From Saprospiraceae bacterium (GTDB lineage: Bacteria; Bacteroidota; Bacteroidia; Chitinophagales; Saprospiraceae): a DNA stretch of 64,000 nt. Position 1 is the stretch's first letter. Each line of letters begins with the position of its first letter. The position numbers were made by a program, and so were the translations under genes. The notes below the pieces were generated by a model that saw nothing but the letters and a program-made list of their open reading frames with translations, made no database searches and had not been told where the DNA came from. Shown piece after piece: positions 40,364 through 49,054 of this stretch. The stretch covers positions 222,001 to 286,000 of the forward strand of contig JADJTQ010000009.1 of the NCBI GenBank assembly GCA_016711125.1, read 5' to 3'.

Positions 40364-42204
40364 TTATGAGGCACCAATTGGTATATTGACAATGGTTCTG
40401 GTTCCTTGATCTTCCTGACTATCGATGCGAAGAGTGCCACCCAGACTTTCTACCCGGGATTGAATGTTCTTTAATCCTACACCTGTTACTCTTTCGGAGG
40501 TGTTAAACCCTCTGCCATCATCACTAACGGTGATGGTCATGGAGTTTTTTATTGAAGTCAAGCTGATCCAGGCTTTGTGTGCTTGCGAATGTTTTAGAAT
40601 ATTATTTATGAGTTCGAATGAAATATTGTAAAGTGGATAGATAAGATTTTTAGGAAATTCGAGTTCACCAGCATTGGCAATTAAATTAAATTCAACCCGA
40701 TTGTTAATATTTAATTGACCAATAAGATTGCTTAGTGCAGGAATAAGGCCAATTGTCTCTATTTCTTCAGGCATCAAATTATGTGAAATAAGTCGAATGT
40801 CACTGTAAACATCATTTGCGAGTCTCAATGTACTGTCGATGATCCTCAGGGCATTTGGATCTTCAATATTCTCCAGGGCTTGTAATTGCCAGCGTATCGC
40901 CGCCACTTTCGTATTTAGATTATCATGTAACTCGGATGCCACTCGCTTTCGTTCTACAGTTTGACCTTTGATGTGTGCCTCAAGAATTTCTTTGTTTTTT
41001 GCCCTAAGTAATTTATTGTGTTTTCGAAGTCGAAAATTGGTCCATATACCCAAGGTTAAAAGAAGAATACTGAGAGCGGCGATGCCGGCTAGAAAATTTC
41101 GGCTTTGTCTCAAATTTCGGTTATTGAGTTCGATAATGAGCTGTTCTTTTTTTTCATTCTCATATTTGGTTTCCAGTTCAGAATACTTCTTCAATAGGGT
41201 CTGTTTGTTCATACTGTCTTGCAGCGTACTATATTCTTCATAGGCATACAGAGCGTTTTCAAAATCTCCCACCTTACGGTACGTCTGGTAAAGCCGGCTT
41301 TGAGCACGGGCAATTAATTCGGGCCAACCAGCTTTTTTGGCATAGCCCAACGAATTTTCGACCATCTTGCTGGCTTTATCATTCTTACCCTCATCTAGAA
41401 GAATTTCAGCACGTTCGATATGCAATCCGTATAACTAGTTGTAATCTTTATTGGCCAGGGCTATAGAATCTTCCATATTCCAATAATGATCTCCTTGTCC
41501 GATGTTTTTTGGCGGTAGTACACATTGGCCAGGCCGGCGTAATTGTCAACAATTTTCGCAATTAACCGATTTTTTTCAAGTACCAACTTAGCTTTTTGAT
41601 AGTATTCTAATGCGAGATCAAAGTCCTCGACACCAAATACGCTATAATAATTGTAATCAGCCATGTAGTCGTATATATAATACAATGGCAGGGCATTTTT
41701 TGAAGCTTCTGCGTAAGGCTGTGCTTCCTTCAAAACCTCAAGGCATTTATCGGGAGAGCCCGAATTGCTTAAGAGAAAGGCAGTTGTTACATAGGTCATC
41801 GCAATTACACCGGGATCGACCTGAGCAAGTTTCAAAGTATCTATTGCCGCCAGATAGTGATCCAATGCCAGGTCAAATTGTCCGGATCGATCATACACTC
41901 TGGCCCGGGCCCGAAGTAAGAGTGCCGTGACCAATAAGTTTGGATGTCTGGCTCGATAGTCGATGAGCAGATTGAGATATTGCTGCGCACGATCATCTCC
42001 ATAGTAGGCCATGTCTTCGATGACCTGGCTCAGAGTCCAGACATAAGTCGAATCTACTTGCTCTAGAGGTAGTGGCTCTATAATTTTTAATACTGCTAGT
42101 AAAGAATCGATCTGTTTTGCGGGCTGGGCTATGCTGTGGGTACCTCCGTACAACAGGCAAAGAAGCAAGATATGATGGTGAAATATGCTTTTAAACCAGG
42201 TCAT
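40364..42204 (-). CDS. TPR sensor histidine kinase (NarX/LiaS type), broken
   Basis: About 610 residues. A signal peptide (ILLLCLLYGGTHSIAQ) is followed by periplasmic TPR repeats (DLALDHYLAAIDTL, FDLALEYYQKAKLVLEKN, FENALYAYEEYSTLQD), one transmembrane helix (FLAGIAALSILLLTLGIWTNF), then HisKA_3 with the phospho-acceptor His in RKRVASELHDNLNTKVAAIRWQLQ, and a HATPase with FELINNILKHSQA and VSDDGRGF. Two defects lie between the halves. An A6 run at 41505-41510 needs A7 to continue as NIGQGDHYWNMEDSIALANKDYN, and an in-frame TAG at 41435-41437 would read through as CAG (Gln). It is cognate to the response regulator gene that overlaps its start by 14 bp. The signal sensed is unknown. Confidence 0.83.
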
Positions 42205-42844
42205 ATTTCATGGCAAATTTGATGACACCAATTACATTTTTAGCATCCAGTTTTCGCATGATATTATGCCGATGGGTTTCAACGGTACCGATACTTATAA
42301 AAAGTTTTTCAGCTATTTCGGCACTTGAAAACTCCTGGGCTATGAGTCGAATAATCTCAAGCTCCCGACGGGTAAGTTGGCTTAATTTTTCTCCTTCCAG
42401 CAAATCCTGATGATGTGACGGGGCCTGTGTCAACATGGATTTCATCACATCCTGATTGAAATACATTTGATTTTCCGCCACTGTTTTTACCGCTAGCTCC
42501 AATTCTTGCCGGTCTGCTTTTTTCATTACATAACCGGATACACCTGCACGATATGCATCCTGAATAGACTCACCATGGTCGGCGACAGTAAGCATTATCA
42601 CCTTGAGATCCGGATAGTGCTCTTTCACCTTTAAGGTTAGTTCGACACCATTGAGATAGGGCATACTAAAGTCGGTAATTAAAATGTCAACATGATTTTT
42701 ACTCAACACTTCGAGCACTTCTCTTGGGTCACTGCAAGTCTCGACGACCTCGACATTTTCAATCATGTTAAATAGTAGACTTAAGCTATCCAGGATAATC
42801 TGGTGATCATCTACCAAAACCACGTAAATCGGTTTCTTTGCCAT
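42191..42844 (-). CDS. NarL/FixJ-type response regulator
   Basis: 217 residues. Receiver domain: acidic pair in VVLVDDHQ (Asp12, Asp13), phospho-acceptor Asp58 in ILITDFSMP, Thr in IMLTVAD and Lys in VMKKAD. C-terminal LuxR helix-turn-helix: LTRRELEIIRLIAQEFSSAEIAEKLFISIGTVETHRHNIMRKL. It is translated upstream of and overlapping the TPR histidine kinase, so the pair forms a two-component system. A perfect palindrome, CTATAGG-N4-CCTATAG, lies 169 bp upstream of its start and could be its own target. The same type of palindrome precedes the kinase/protease operon at 51.6 kb. Position beside the radical SAM peptide locus suggests it controls that locus. Confidence 0.93.
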   Translation of the reverse strand: MAKKPIYVVLVDDHQIILDSLSLLFNMIENVEVVETCSDPREVLEVLSKNHVDILITDFSMPYLNGVELTLKVKEHYPDLKVIMLTVADHGESIQDAYRAGVSGYVMKKADRQELELAVKTVAENQMYFNQDVMKSMLTQAPSHHQDLLEGEKLSQLTRRELEIIRLIAQEFSSAEIAEKLFISIGTVETHRHNIMRKLDAKNVIGVIKFAMKYDLV

Positions 42845-43184
42845 TTTTTAATCATTTTATCAGTCGATATGCTTCCGGCATATCTTTGACGGTTAAACAT
42901 AGTAAATCCCTCGCTGTTCCTAAAAGAAGCTTTCCTCATTGACTAATGTAAAGATCATACAGATACAGACCTCGAACCATAGCAGGATGCCTTGATTTCC
43001 AGCCGCAATCACCTATAGGTTTACCTATAGATGGTCAACAAATGATCTGAAGGAACAGGCTCATCCACGGTGTAATGCAAAATAACACATTTTGTAAGTA
43101 GGGCCGCAATTCCCAGGATTTATCACTTCTTTCTTGTTAAACAACCGTACTTCCCTCTAAGTAAGATCAACCAGGGGAATTAAG
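42845..43184. other. 340-bp intergenic region upstream of the response regulator
   Basis: No gene seen. It contains the CTATAGG-N4-CCTATAG palindrome at 43013-43030 and should carry the response-regulator promoter. The left part (42890-42960) is unremarkable. Confidence 0.6.
43013..43030. promoter_or_regulatory. Palindrome CTATAGG-N4-CCTATAG
   Basis: Perfect 7-4-7 inverted repeat with spacer TTTA, 169 bp upstream of the response regulator start. It has the same architecture as 51701-51718 (CTACAGG-GAAA-CCTGTAG), with both arms covarying (T/A versus C/G). NarL-type regulators bind 7-bp inverted half-sites, so the adjacent regulator is the prime candidate binder. This is an inference. Confidence 0.6.
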
Positions 43185-44328
43185 TCAGACCGGTAAAACT
43201 TTTTCCAGGCGTCCAGCAACAATCTCAAGGGGGGTTTGAATGCTATAGATACATTGGATGGTTTCGGTGCTTGAGAATGCACCGTTTTCGTAATATTTGT
43301 TGGCAGGCGCTCCGCCTCCACAAAACGAAAAATAAGCACAATTCTTCTCACAATTTCTTATTCCCGAATGAATCTCAGACTTCATTTTTTTATACAAATC
43401 TCCTTCTGTCGCTTGCAGGAACGAGGTAGTATGGACGTTCCCAAGTACGAAGTCCTTATATTCTTCGTTTTTCTGACCTAATAATTCCGGAGAATAGGTG
43501 GTAAAATTGCCATCGATATCGACTGAAATTATTTGATATGGATTATTTTGTTGGGTGATACCGTGGTTTGAAAAGTAATCAATTGGAATTTGAAGTATTT
43601 TCCGTTTCGCATCATCCAGTTCCCGGATATGCAAAGGTTTATCATCATCTAATTGCGTATCATAAAGTCGTTGATAAAAATTGCGAATTACGAACATGGA
43701 AGATTCATCGACAGCTAACGTTGACACTGTGTGGATGCCTTCGATTTCTTCAATGTTTAAACCAACCTTGGTCACCCCAAGATTTTTAAAGAAGTCATAA
43801 ATCTCATCCGCAAAATCCAGGGCATCTTTCCCGATCACTGCAATGGCGTGAAAGCGAATATTATGACGCGTAAGACAATCAATACCCTGCATGACCTTGT
43901 CAAAGGTGCTTTTGCCTGAACGCGTAAGTCGGTTGATATCGTTGATTTTTTGAGGGCCATCAACACTGACACCCACCCGGATTTGATGCTTTAGGATGAA
44001 TTGACACCAGGCGTCGTTCAGCAATGTGGCGTTGGTCTGAATGTGATGATTAACCTGGGTAGTTGAAGGTATTTTTTGTTTGATGATATCAAAAAGTTCT
44101 TCATAAAAATGCAGGGGAACAGCCAATGGTTCCCCCGCATGCCAAACAAAGCTAATTTCTTTACCCAGCAATTCGTCATTAATCAGATGATCAATCGTTT
44201 TCATCACTGTTTCCTGCGATATTCTTTTTTTATTTAGCCGGTCAGGCAGATAACAATATTTACAATTAATGTTGCAAAAGGCGATCCCTGAATGACCACT
44301 AATTCCACCGGACCTAGTTCATTTTCAT
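43185..44328 (-). CDS. Radical SAM/SPASM peptide maturase, triceptide (GRRM-like) type, frameshifted
   Basis: The long frame from 44207 lacks the [4Fe-4S] motif, but DNA just upstream encodes PFCNINCKYCYLPDRLNKK (Cx3Cx2C). It joins the main frame if one T is added to the run at 44276-44279 (minus-strand TTTT). One further base near 44316 gives a start MKMNLGPVELVVIQGSPF at 44328. Total is about 381 residues. HAGEPL is the SAM GGE-like motif, and VGVSVDGPQKINDINR follows. The SPASM domain ends NCEKNCAYFSFCGGGAP, NKYYENGAF, ETIQC, matching maturases that make three-residue cyclophanes (GrrM, XncB and FxsB group). The preceding gene, 26 bp upstream, encodes a W-x-N repeat peptide, the expected substrate. 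It would form aryl-to-C-beta crosslinks. Confidence 0.85.
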
Positions 44329-44354
44329 TGATGACTATTTTTTAAATGATGTGA

Positions 44355-44639
44355 TTAATAATTTCCCCAGTTATCCCAATTTCCCCAGTTGTCCCAATTT
44401 CCCCAGTTATCCCAGTTTGACCAGTTGTCCCAGTTTCCCCAATTGTCCCAGTTGGCCCAATTATCCCAGGAGCTGGTAATTTCACTATTGCAGGCAGTAC
44501 CGTTTACCAGCAGATCCAGAACCGTTTTGTCATAGCTTTCGGTGTTTGATTCTTTAATCGATTCTCTGATTTTTAAAATGCGATGATCAAAGGTCGTTTT
44601 TGGTTTTTCTGCTTTTGCTGTGAATGAAATCGGAAGCAT
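44355..44639 (-). CDS. RiPP precursor with twelve tandem W-x-N triplets
   Basis: 94 residues as read. Residues 1-57 look like a leader: charged, helix-forming HRILKIRESIKESNTES, then LDLLVNGTACNSEITSS. The C-terminus is the array W-D-N/W-(A,G,S)-N repeated six times, twelve consecutive W-x-N triplets, then a terminal Tyr. Each triplet fits the aromatic-x-Asn/Asp rule for cyclophane formation by radical SAM/SPASM triceptide enzymes, and such an enzyme follows by 26 bp. Asp and Asn codons alternate (GAT/GAC, AAT/AAC) between units, so the peptide rather than the DNA is conserved. An upstream ATG (MTNMKK) joins in frame if one A is added to an A run near 44665, which would lengthen the leader by 13 residues. 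The product and its activity are unknown. Confidence 0.85.
   Translation of the reverse strand: MLPISFTAKAEKPKTTFDHRILKIRESIKESNTESYDKTVLDLLVNGTACNSEITSSWDNWANWDNWGNWDNWSNWDNWGNWDNWGNWDNWGNY
44361..44468. repeat. 18-bp tandem repeat (6 units) encoding (WDNWGN)n
   Basis: On the minus strand the unit is TGGGAYAAYTGGGGAAAY; units 1 and 3 substitute GCC (Ala) and TCA (Ser) for the GGA Gly codon. The repeat forms the core of the precursor gene. Third-position differences between units show it is not a recent slippage product. Confidence 0.92.
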
Positions 44640-44799
44640 TCCCGGAAGACAATGATCATTTTTTCATGTTTGTCATGGCTTTAAATTTTTAAGATTTTAA
44701 TAAATTGTTGTTAAATAATTATAGATCAAATTTCGCGACTAAACATGTTCTTTGAAATATGGTTGTGTGTATTTGACTTAATGAATTCGTTGATTTTCG

Positions 44800-44817
44800 C
44801 CTCTGGGTTTCCTGTAG
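44800..44817. promoter_or_regulatory. Half-palindrome CCTCTGG-N4-CCTGTAG upstream of the precursor
   Basis: The right arm is identical to that of 51701-51718. The left arm matches at 4 of 7 positions. It lies about 161 bp upstream of the precursor start, a distance similar to the perfect site before the response regulator. It may be a weaker site for the same regulator or coincidence. Confidence 0.35.
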
Positions 44818-44835
44818 ATGGTTCTCGCTCTTCGA

Positions 44836-45684
44836 CTACTGGGTGGCGAAAATGCCTTTGATCGACTGGAAAAGACCCCGCTTAACAGTTTGAACAGCAA
44901 AGTATGATCTTAAGGTTAATTGTACATCCTGATAGTGCTGATCTTCGGAGCTTCCATCGTGAATTAGATTTTCAGTGGGAGCTATGTAGGCTTCAAATGG
45001 GTTTAGTTTTACACGAATCACTGGATACTCCGGAAAACGCTCTAAAAAGGTCTGAATCAGGACACGAGCATTGGATTGGTTTGTTAAATCCAAAATGCTC
45101 TGTAATTGCTTAATTTCAAGATTCATGTAAAGGAAGTACCTGGGACTTCTTCCCAGATTAATACACAGTCGGTTGCGAACGCTCTTGAGTTCGTCGAGAC
45201 TTTTTTTCTCCCAGGAATCCAGATGAAGGCCCAAGTATCGATTTTCTGGGGGAGTAAAGGTGACTGTCCGAAGTCCCTTTGAAATGCAAGCCAACCGGTG
45301 AGTGATCATTGGCTCTTTGCGGAGTTGAAACTTTTTCGCCCATTCTTCGGTGGCTCCAATTACCTTGGGGTAATCAGCTTCTTTCATGATTTGATTAATC
45401 TCTAATTCACTTTCGGCCTGGTGGATGCCCAATTGTTTCCATTGATTGACCAACGATTGGGGCAGGAGATAGAGTCCGATACTTTGATATGCGGGAGGCT
45501 CATTGACCGTGCCCATGATTATTTTTAGTTGATCTGCACCGGGCTTATTCCAGGGTCTTTTTGGGACAAATGTTGGGTTTTGAGCAGGCAAACCATTTAG
45601 AATACTAACATTTTCGGTGCCTTGGCTGATCGTAACGCAATCTTTTGGATTAAGTTCGGTGTAGATTTTTATTCCGTGGTACAT
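44836..45684 (-). CDS. Unrecognised protein, possibly Fe(II)/2-oxoglutarate oxygenase-like
   Basis: 282 residues; I do not recognise the family. No signal peptide or membrane segment. Predicted content is mixed. RYLGLHLDSWEKK provides His154-x-Asp156, AYIAPTENLIHDGSSE provides His242, and Arg259 follows at TLRSYF. H-x-D, then His about 88 residues later, then Arg 10-20 residues on, is the ligand layout of cupin-fold Fe(II)/2-oxoglutarate dioxygenases such as the phytanoyl-CoA hydroxylase group. NRLCINLGRSPRYFLYMNLE could be the adjacent core strands. It lies between the outer-membrane barrel gene (30 bp upstream) and the W-x-N precursor (about 196 bp downstream), so it may tailor the peptide. 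Function is conjecture; existence as a gene is secure. Confidence 0.6.
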   Translation of the reverse strand: MYHGIKIYTELNPKDCVTISQGTENVSILNGLPAQNPTFVPKRPWNKPGADQLKIIMGTVNEPPAYQSIGLYLLPQSLVNQWKQLGIHQAESELEINQIMKEADYPKVIGATEEWAKKFQLRKEPMITHRLACISKGLRTVTFTPPENRYLGLHLDSWEKKSLDELKSVRNRLCINLGRSPRYFLYMNLEIKQLQSILDLTNQSNARVLIQTFLERFPEYPVIRVKLNPFEAYIAPTENLIHDGSSEDQHYQDVQLTLRSYFAVQTVKRGLFQSIKGIFATQ

Positions 45685-45714
45685 TTTTTTATTTTTAAAT
45701 GATTAAAATTTGAT

Positions 45715-46347
45715 TCACTGGAAAAAATAGCTGACCCCTAACTGTACATTTATAAATCTAAAATCAAGGGTCTCTTCAGGATCATATTCAGAGCCACTAA
45801 TCGCGGTATTTGTAAAGGACCCAAATTGCCCATTGATACCCCCTGATAAAGCTAGATTTGGCAAAGCAAACCATTGAGTGCCGGCACCAAGTGCGGCTCC
45901 GATACCTGTTACTTTTAGGTCATATTCTAACTCAAACAGATCATCTGCAAAGAATACAGGGTTGAATTTCATTTGGTGATTTGCAAGGCCGGCAGAAACA
46001 AAGGGTCTTAATGTCTTTAACGTGGCTCCAAAATGCACTTTGACCCCTCCGGAAAGACTACGATGTCTATTGTCGGTTTGATCATTGGGATCAAAATTGC
46101 TTTGTGAATAGGTCATATAGAGACTGATTTTTTCTGCAAATCCATATGCTACAGAAAACTCCAGCCCGGGGCCGTTATTTTTTTCCTCTTTCAGGCCGTT
46201 CAGGAAATTGCTGGAAGTTGTCCATTGTGCGTATTTGCCAGATGCGCTGAGTGAAAATCCGGATATATTGGATTTTATATCTTGAGAATATAGTGAGTGA
46301 CTACCTGCGGAACCTAAGATGACGAGTAAAATGATTATGTTTTTCAT
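45715..46347 (-). CDS. Outer-membrane beta-barrel protein
   Basis: 210 residues. A signal peptide (IIILLVILGSAGSHSLYSQ) is followed by alternating-polarity strands such as FSLSASGKYAQWTTS, GLEFSVAYGFAEKISLYMTYSQ, SLSGGVKVHFGA, FVSAGLANHQMKF and LDFRFINVQLGVSYFFQ, ending close to an aromatic as barrel proteins do. Eight strands are likely (OmpW/OMP_b-brl type). It sits in the middle of the kinase/phosphatase/peptide locus, 14 bp after the first kinase gene and 30 bp before the unrecognised oxygenase-like gene. It could be the outer-membrane component for the peptide product or a stress sensor. Complete. Confidence 0.82.
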   Translation of the reverse strand: MKNIIILLVILGSAGSHSLYSQDIKSNISGFSLSASGKYAQWTTSSNFLNGLKEEKNNGPGLEFSVAYGFAEKISLYMTYSQSNFDPNDQTDNRHRSLSGGVKVHFGATLKTLRPFVSAGLANHQMKFNPVFFADDLFELEYDLKVTGIGAALGAGTQWFALPNLALSGGINGQFGSFTNTAISGSEYDPEETLDFRFINVQLGVSYFFQ

Positions 46348-46361
46348 AACATGAAGTTTAA

Positions 46362-48194
46362 TTAATGAGGAATTTGTAATTGGATAGATTGGCTTTTTAG
46401 TTTCATTTTGTGAAGCGCCGTACCATTTTTAAAGATTACTTCATTTTTATCTTTGTTGCTGTAGAGTGGGTACTGTACGTCCAGCCATTTTCCATCTGCC
46501 GCTTCTACCGCGATAAACTCGATCGCCAGGTAAGCTTTGGCTCTGTCTTTGGATGAGTAGGAATCTTTGATGATTGCTTTTATTCTAGCTCCGGTGTTAA
46601 TCACAACATGCCCTCCTACAATCACCCGACTTTGATTTTGAAGAAAGATGATATCGTTTTTTTGATGGTGGTTGGAAGATATACTCGTGGTGAATACAGC
46701 AGTTATCAATTGCTCCGGAATGGTGACCGAAACTGTTTTTAGACTTGTATTGACCTTACTGTTTTCTGGTGTAGGTACGGACTCTCGAACATTCGAAGAA
46801 AGATCGTTTTTACTATTGGACGATAAGTCCTTCGACAAGATGGGGTCTTTTGTTGAAGCAAGATCTTCCTTGGCTTCCTTATTTTTATTTTCGTTTTTCT
46901 CTCTGGTCTTTTCCCGAATTGCATTTAGGGGGGGTGCTTTTTTAGCCACTTCCAGAGTGCCTTCTTCTGAGATTCCCTCACGTGGTGATGAAGGGTGGTC
47001 AATGGGTAATTTTTCAGGTACAGAATCAGTAGCTGATTTCTCCATGCTGACATTTAAATATTCTGGACTGGAAATTTTTTCTTTTTGGATAGGGTTTGGC
47101 GTGATCGAATTGGTGGGATAATCTTCAAGAATGGTGTCCACTACGGCTGGCTTTTCGGGGCGGTCTCCAGACAGCATAGAGGAAATCATAATAAGGCATG
47201 CCAGGATAAGCGAAATTGTAATGATTTTTCCTTCCAGCCTTCGGTTAAAATTGCGGCTTAGTTTTAGATAGGTCTCCCCGACACTAAGCAGTAGTTGTTT
47301 TACAAATGCAACGTAGGATTGCATTGGACTTACCGACAGACCGGTCATGGAATGGTCTGCTTCAATAAGTATCCTGCTGTATTGACCACCCATTGTTTTT
47401 AACTCTTTGAGTGCATCTCCTGTGGCTTGGAATCTTTTGTTTGGGTTTTTTGAGAGAAGTTTTTGGAGTATCTTGATTAGGTTTTTCTCAATAGCCGAGT
47501 TTGATTTTGAAGTGATGGATGGACTTTTATGAAGTATTTGATGGATCATGGATGCATCTGAGATCTGATCAAATGGAGTACTTCCTGTCAATAGTTCACA
47601 ACCCACTATTCCTACCGCATAAAGATCAGATGCAATCGATGGCTTCGCACCGCTAAGTAATTCAGGAGCCATATATGCGGTAGTTCCCATGACATGGTTG
47701 ATACGGGTCAGGCGGTTACTCTCTTCAATTCGTGCAATGCCAAAGTCCATTAATTTGACATACCCATCGGTACTTAGCATAATATTTCCAGGCTTGATGT
47801 CACGGTGTACTATTCCTTTCTGATGAGCATGTTGGAGCCCTTCAAGCAGTTGAATAAGAATTTGAATAACTACGGAGGCGGATAAGGATCCATATTCATG
47901 CAGTATTTTTTCCAGATTTTGTCCATTCACATATTCCATAATGAGATAGGCAGTGGGCCCGTCTTCAAGAAACTGGTATAGTGTGGTCACATTGGGATGA
48001 CTTATCCTTGCAGAAAGCAAAGCCTCATTTTTAAATCTGGCTGATAAAACAGTCTGGTTTTGCAGATGCTTATGAATCATTTTGACTGCTACCTCCCTCT
48101 GTAGAATGGTATCCTTGGCCCGATAAACGGTACCCATACCACCTTCACCCAATAGTTCGATGATTTGATATTGTTTTATTTTTTCGCCAAGCAT
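46362..48194 (-). CDS. Membrane-anchored Ser/Thr protein kinase with exported C-terminal domain
   Basis: 610 residues. The Hanks-type kinase domain is residues 1-270: Gly loop LLGEGGMGTVYRAKD, catalytic Lys in REVAVKMI, catalytic Asp132 in HRDIKPGNIML, LMDFGIAR, and MAPELL in the activation segment with the Gly-Thr-Thr (VMGTTAYMAPE) used for autophosphorylation. One transmembrane helix lies at about 324-343 (IITISLILACLIMISSMLSG). A long Ser/Lys/Glu-rich linker follows, then a beta-rich domain (VTIPEQLITAVFTTSISSNH, NQSRVIVGGHVVINTGARIK) reminiscent of TrbI/VirB10-like 'mobilised' beta domains. Cytoplasmic kinase, periplasmic sensor. The gene is 3 bp after the PP2C phosphatase gene, so the two are an antagonistic pair. 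Confidence 0.9.
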   Translation of the reverse strand: MLGEKIKQYQIIELLGEGGMGTVYRAKDTILQREVAVKMIHKHLQNQTVLSARFKNEALLSARISHPNVTTLYQFLEDGPTAYLIMEYVNGQNLEKILHEYGSLSASVVIQILIQLLEGLQHAHQKGIVHRDIKPGNIMLSTDGYVKLMDFGIARIEESNRLTRINHVMGTTAYMAPELLSGAKPSIASDLYAVGIVGCELLTGSTPFDQISDASMIHQILHKSPSITSKSNSAIEKNLIKILQKLLSKNPNKRFQATGDALKELKTMGGQYSRILIEADHSMTGLSVSPMQSYVAFVKQLLLSVGETYLKLSRNFNRRLEGKIITISLILACLIMISSMLSGDRPEKPAVVDTILEDYPTNSITPNPIQKEKISSPEYLNVSMEKSATDSVPEKLPIDHPSSPREGISEEGTLEVAKKAPPLNAIREKTREKNENKNKEAKEDLASTKDPILSKDLSSNSKNDLSSNVRESVPTPENSKVNTSLKTVSVTIPEQLITAVFTTSISSNHHQKNDIIFLQNQSRVIVGGHVVINTGARIKAIIKDSYSSKDRAKAYLAIEFIAVEAADGKWLDVQYPLYSNKDKNEVIFKNGTALHKMKLKSQSIQLQIPH

Positions 48195-48197
48195 TTC

Positions 48198-49037
48198 CTA
48201 TGGATTTATGATTTGAGTGGGTGATGCAGACTCAATTTGCTCTTGTGATTCCTGCACCAAAATCAGAGAGATATTATCATGCCCTCCCCGGGTTTTTGCT
48301 TGTTCAAGTAAATATGATGAAGCATCCCGAAAATCCCTTGCGAGAATGATTTCTTTAATTTCTTCATTAGTGAAATATTCATGTAGGCCATCAGAACAAA
48401 GGAGCAGAGTATCATTTTGATTCAGGGTAAATTCTGATAAAAATATATCGCCATATCTGCCGGGGCTGGTACCCATTGCCTGAGTTAATACATTTCGTTG
48501 CGGATGATTAATGGCTTCCAGTGGATTTATTTTTCCAGATTTAAGGAGGTCGCGTACATAGGTGTGATCTTCAGTCAATTGATAGATCTGGCGATCTTTG
48601 ATCAGGTATGCCCTACTGTCACCGATATGGGCTATATGTAAAGCCATTTAGTATCACCACCGTGGTGCAAGTGGTGCCCATTCCCTGATTTAAATTTGAT
48701 TTTTGCCCTCATTAAATATGAGGTTATTTGCTTCGAGCATACTTTGTTTCAGTGCCGTCAACGGATTGTTTTCAGGATGGTTAAAATATGTTTGTGATAT
48801 AATCTTGATCGCGAGCGCTGAGGCGATTTCGCCAGCCGCATGACCTCCCATACCATCGGCTACCATTGCTACAAATCCCTTGCGATTACGTTGATTCGAA
48901 TCAGTTGGTCTTACAAAGAGAATTTGATCTTCATTATGATCCCTAACACTTCCCAGATCGGTCAATGCTATCGCACGGTAATCTTTTGAACTCGTCGATG
49001 GCTTTTCACTTCTTATTGCTTTTTTTCTCCAGAACAT
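48198..49037 (-). CDS. PP2C-family protein phosphatase, frameshifted
   Basis: About 280 residues in three short frames. The N-terminal part has IALTDLGSVRDHNEDQ (Asp ligand) and FVAMVADGMGGHAAGEIASALA (the DGMGGH metal motif). After IFNEGKNQ the frame is lost at 48693 (AAA where AAAA restores QNLNQGMGTTCTTVVILNG) and again near 48650. It resumes at IAHIGDSRAYLIKDRQIYQLTEDHT, TQAMG and LLLCSDGLHEY (SDGL), ending GHDNISLILV. All metal-binding Asp motifs are present across the frames. It would dephosphorylate the products of the flanking kinases. FHA, kinase, PP2C and kinase in one operon is a classic Ser/Thr phosphorylation module. Confidence 0.87.
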
Positions 49038-49054
49038 TCTGTTGCCTTTAATGA

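Noticed and set aside
40292..40408. 38-codon plus-strand frame MNFDSPNANLSTEQ...
   Set aside because: Overlaps the 3' end of the histidine kinase in antisense, with no family or ribosome-binding evidence.
21301..41437. Reassignment of TAA/TAG to glutamine in this genome
   Set aside because: Many intact genes terminate at single TAA or TAG codons exactly where family length predicts, so the two internal stops are local events.
44361..44468. W-x-N array as replication slippage noise or a minisatellite without function
   Set aside because: Codon third positions differ between units while amino acids are kept, and a matching radical SAM enzyme is adjacent.
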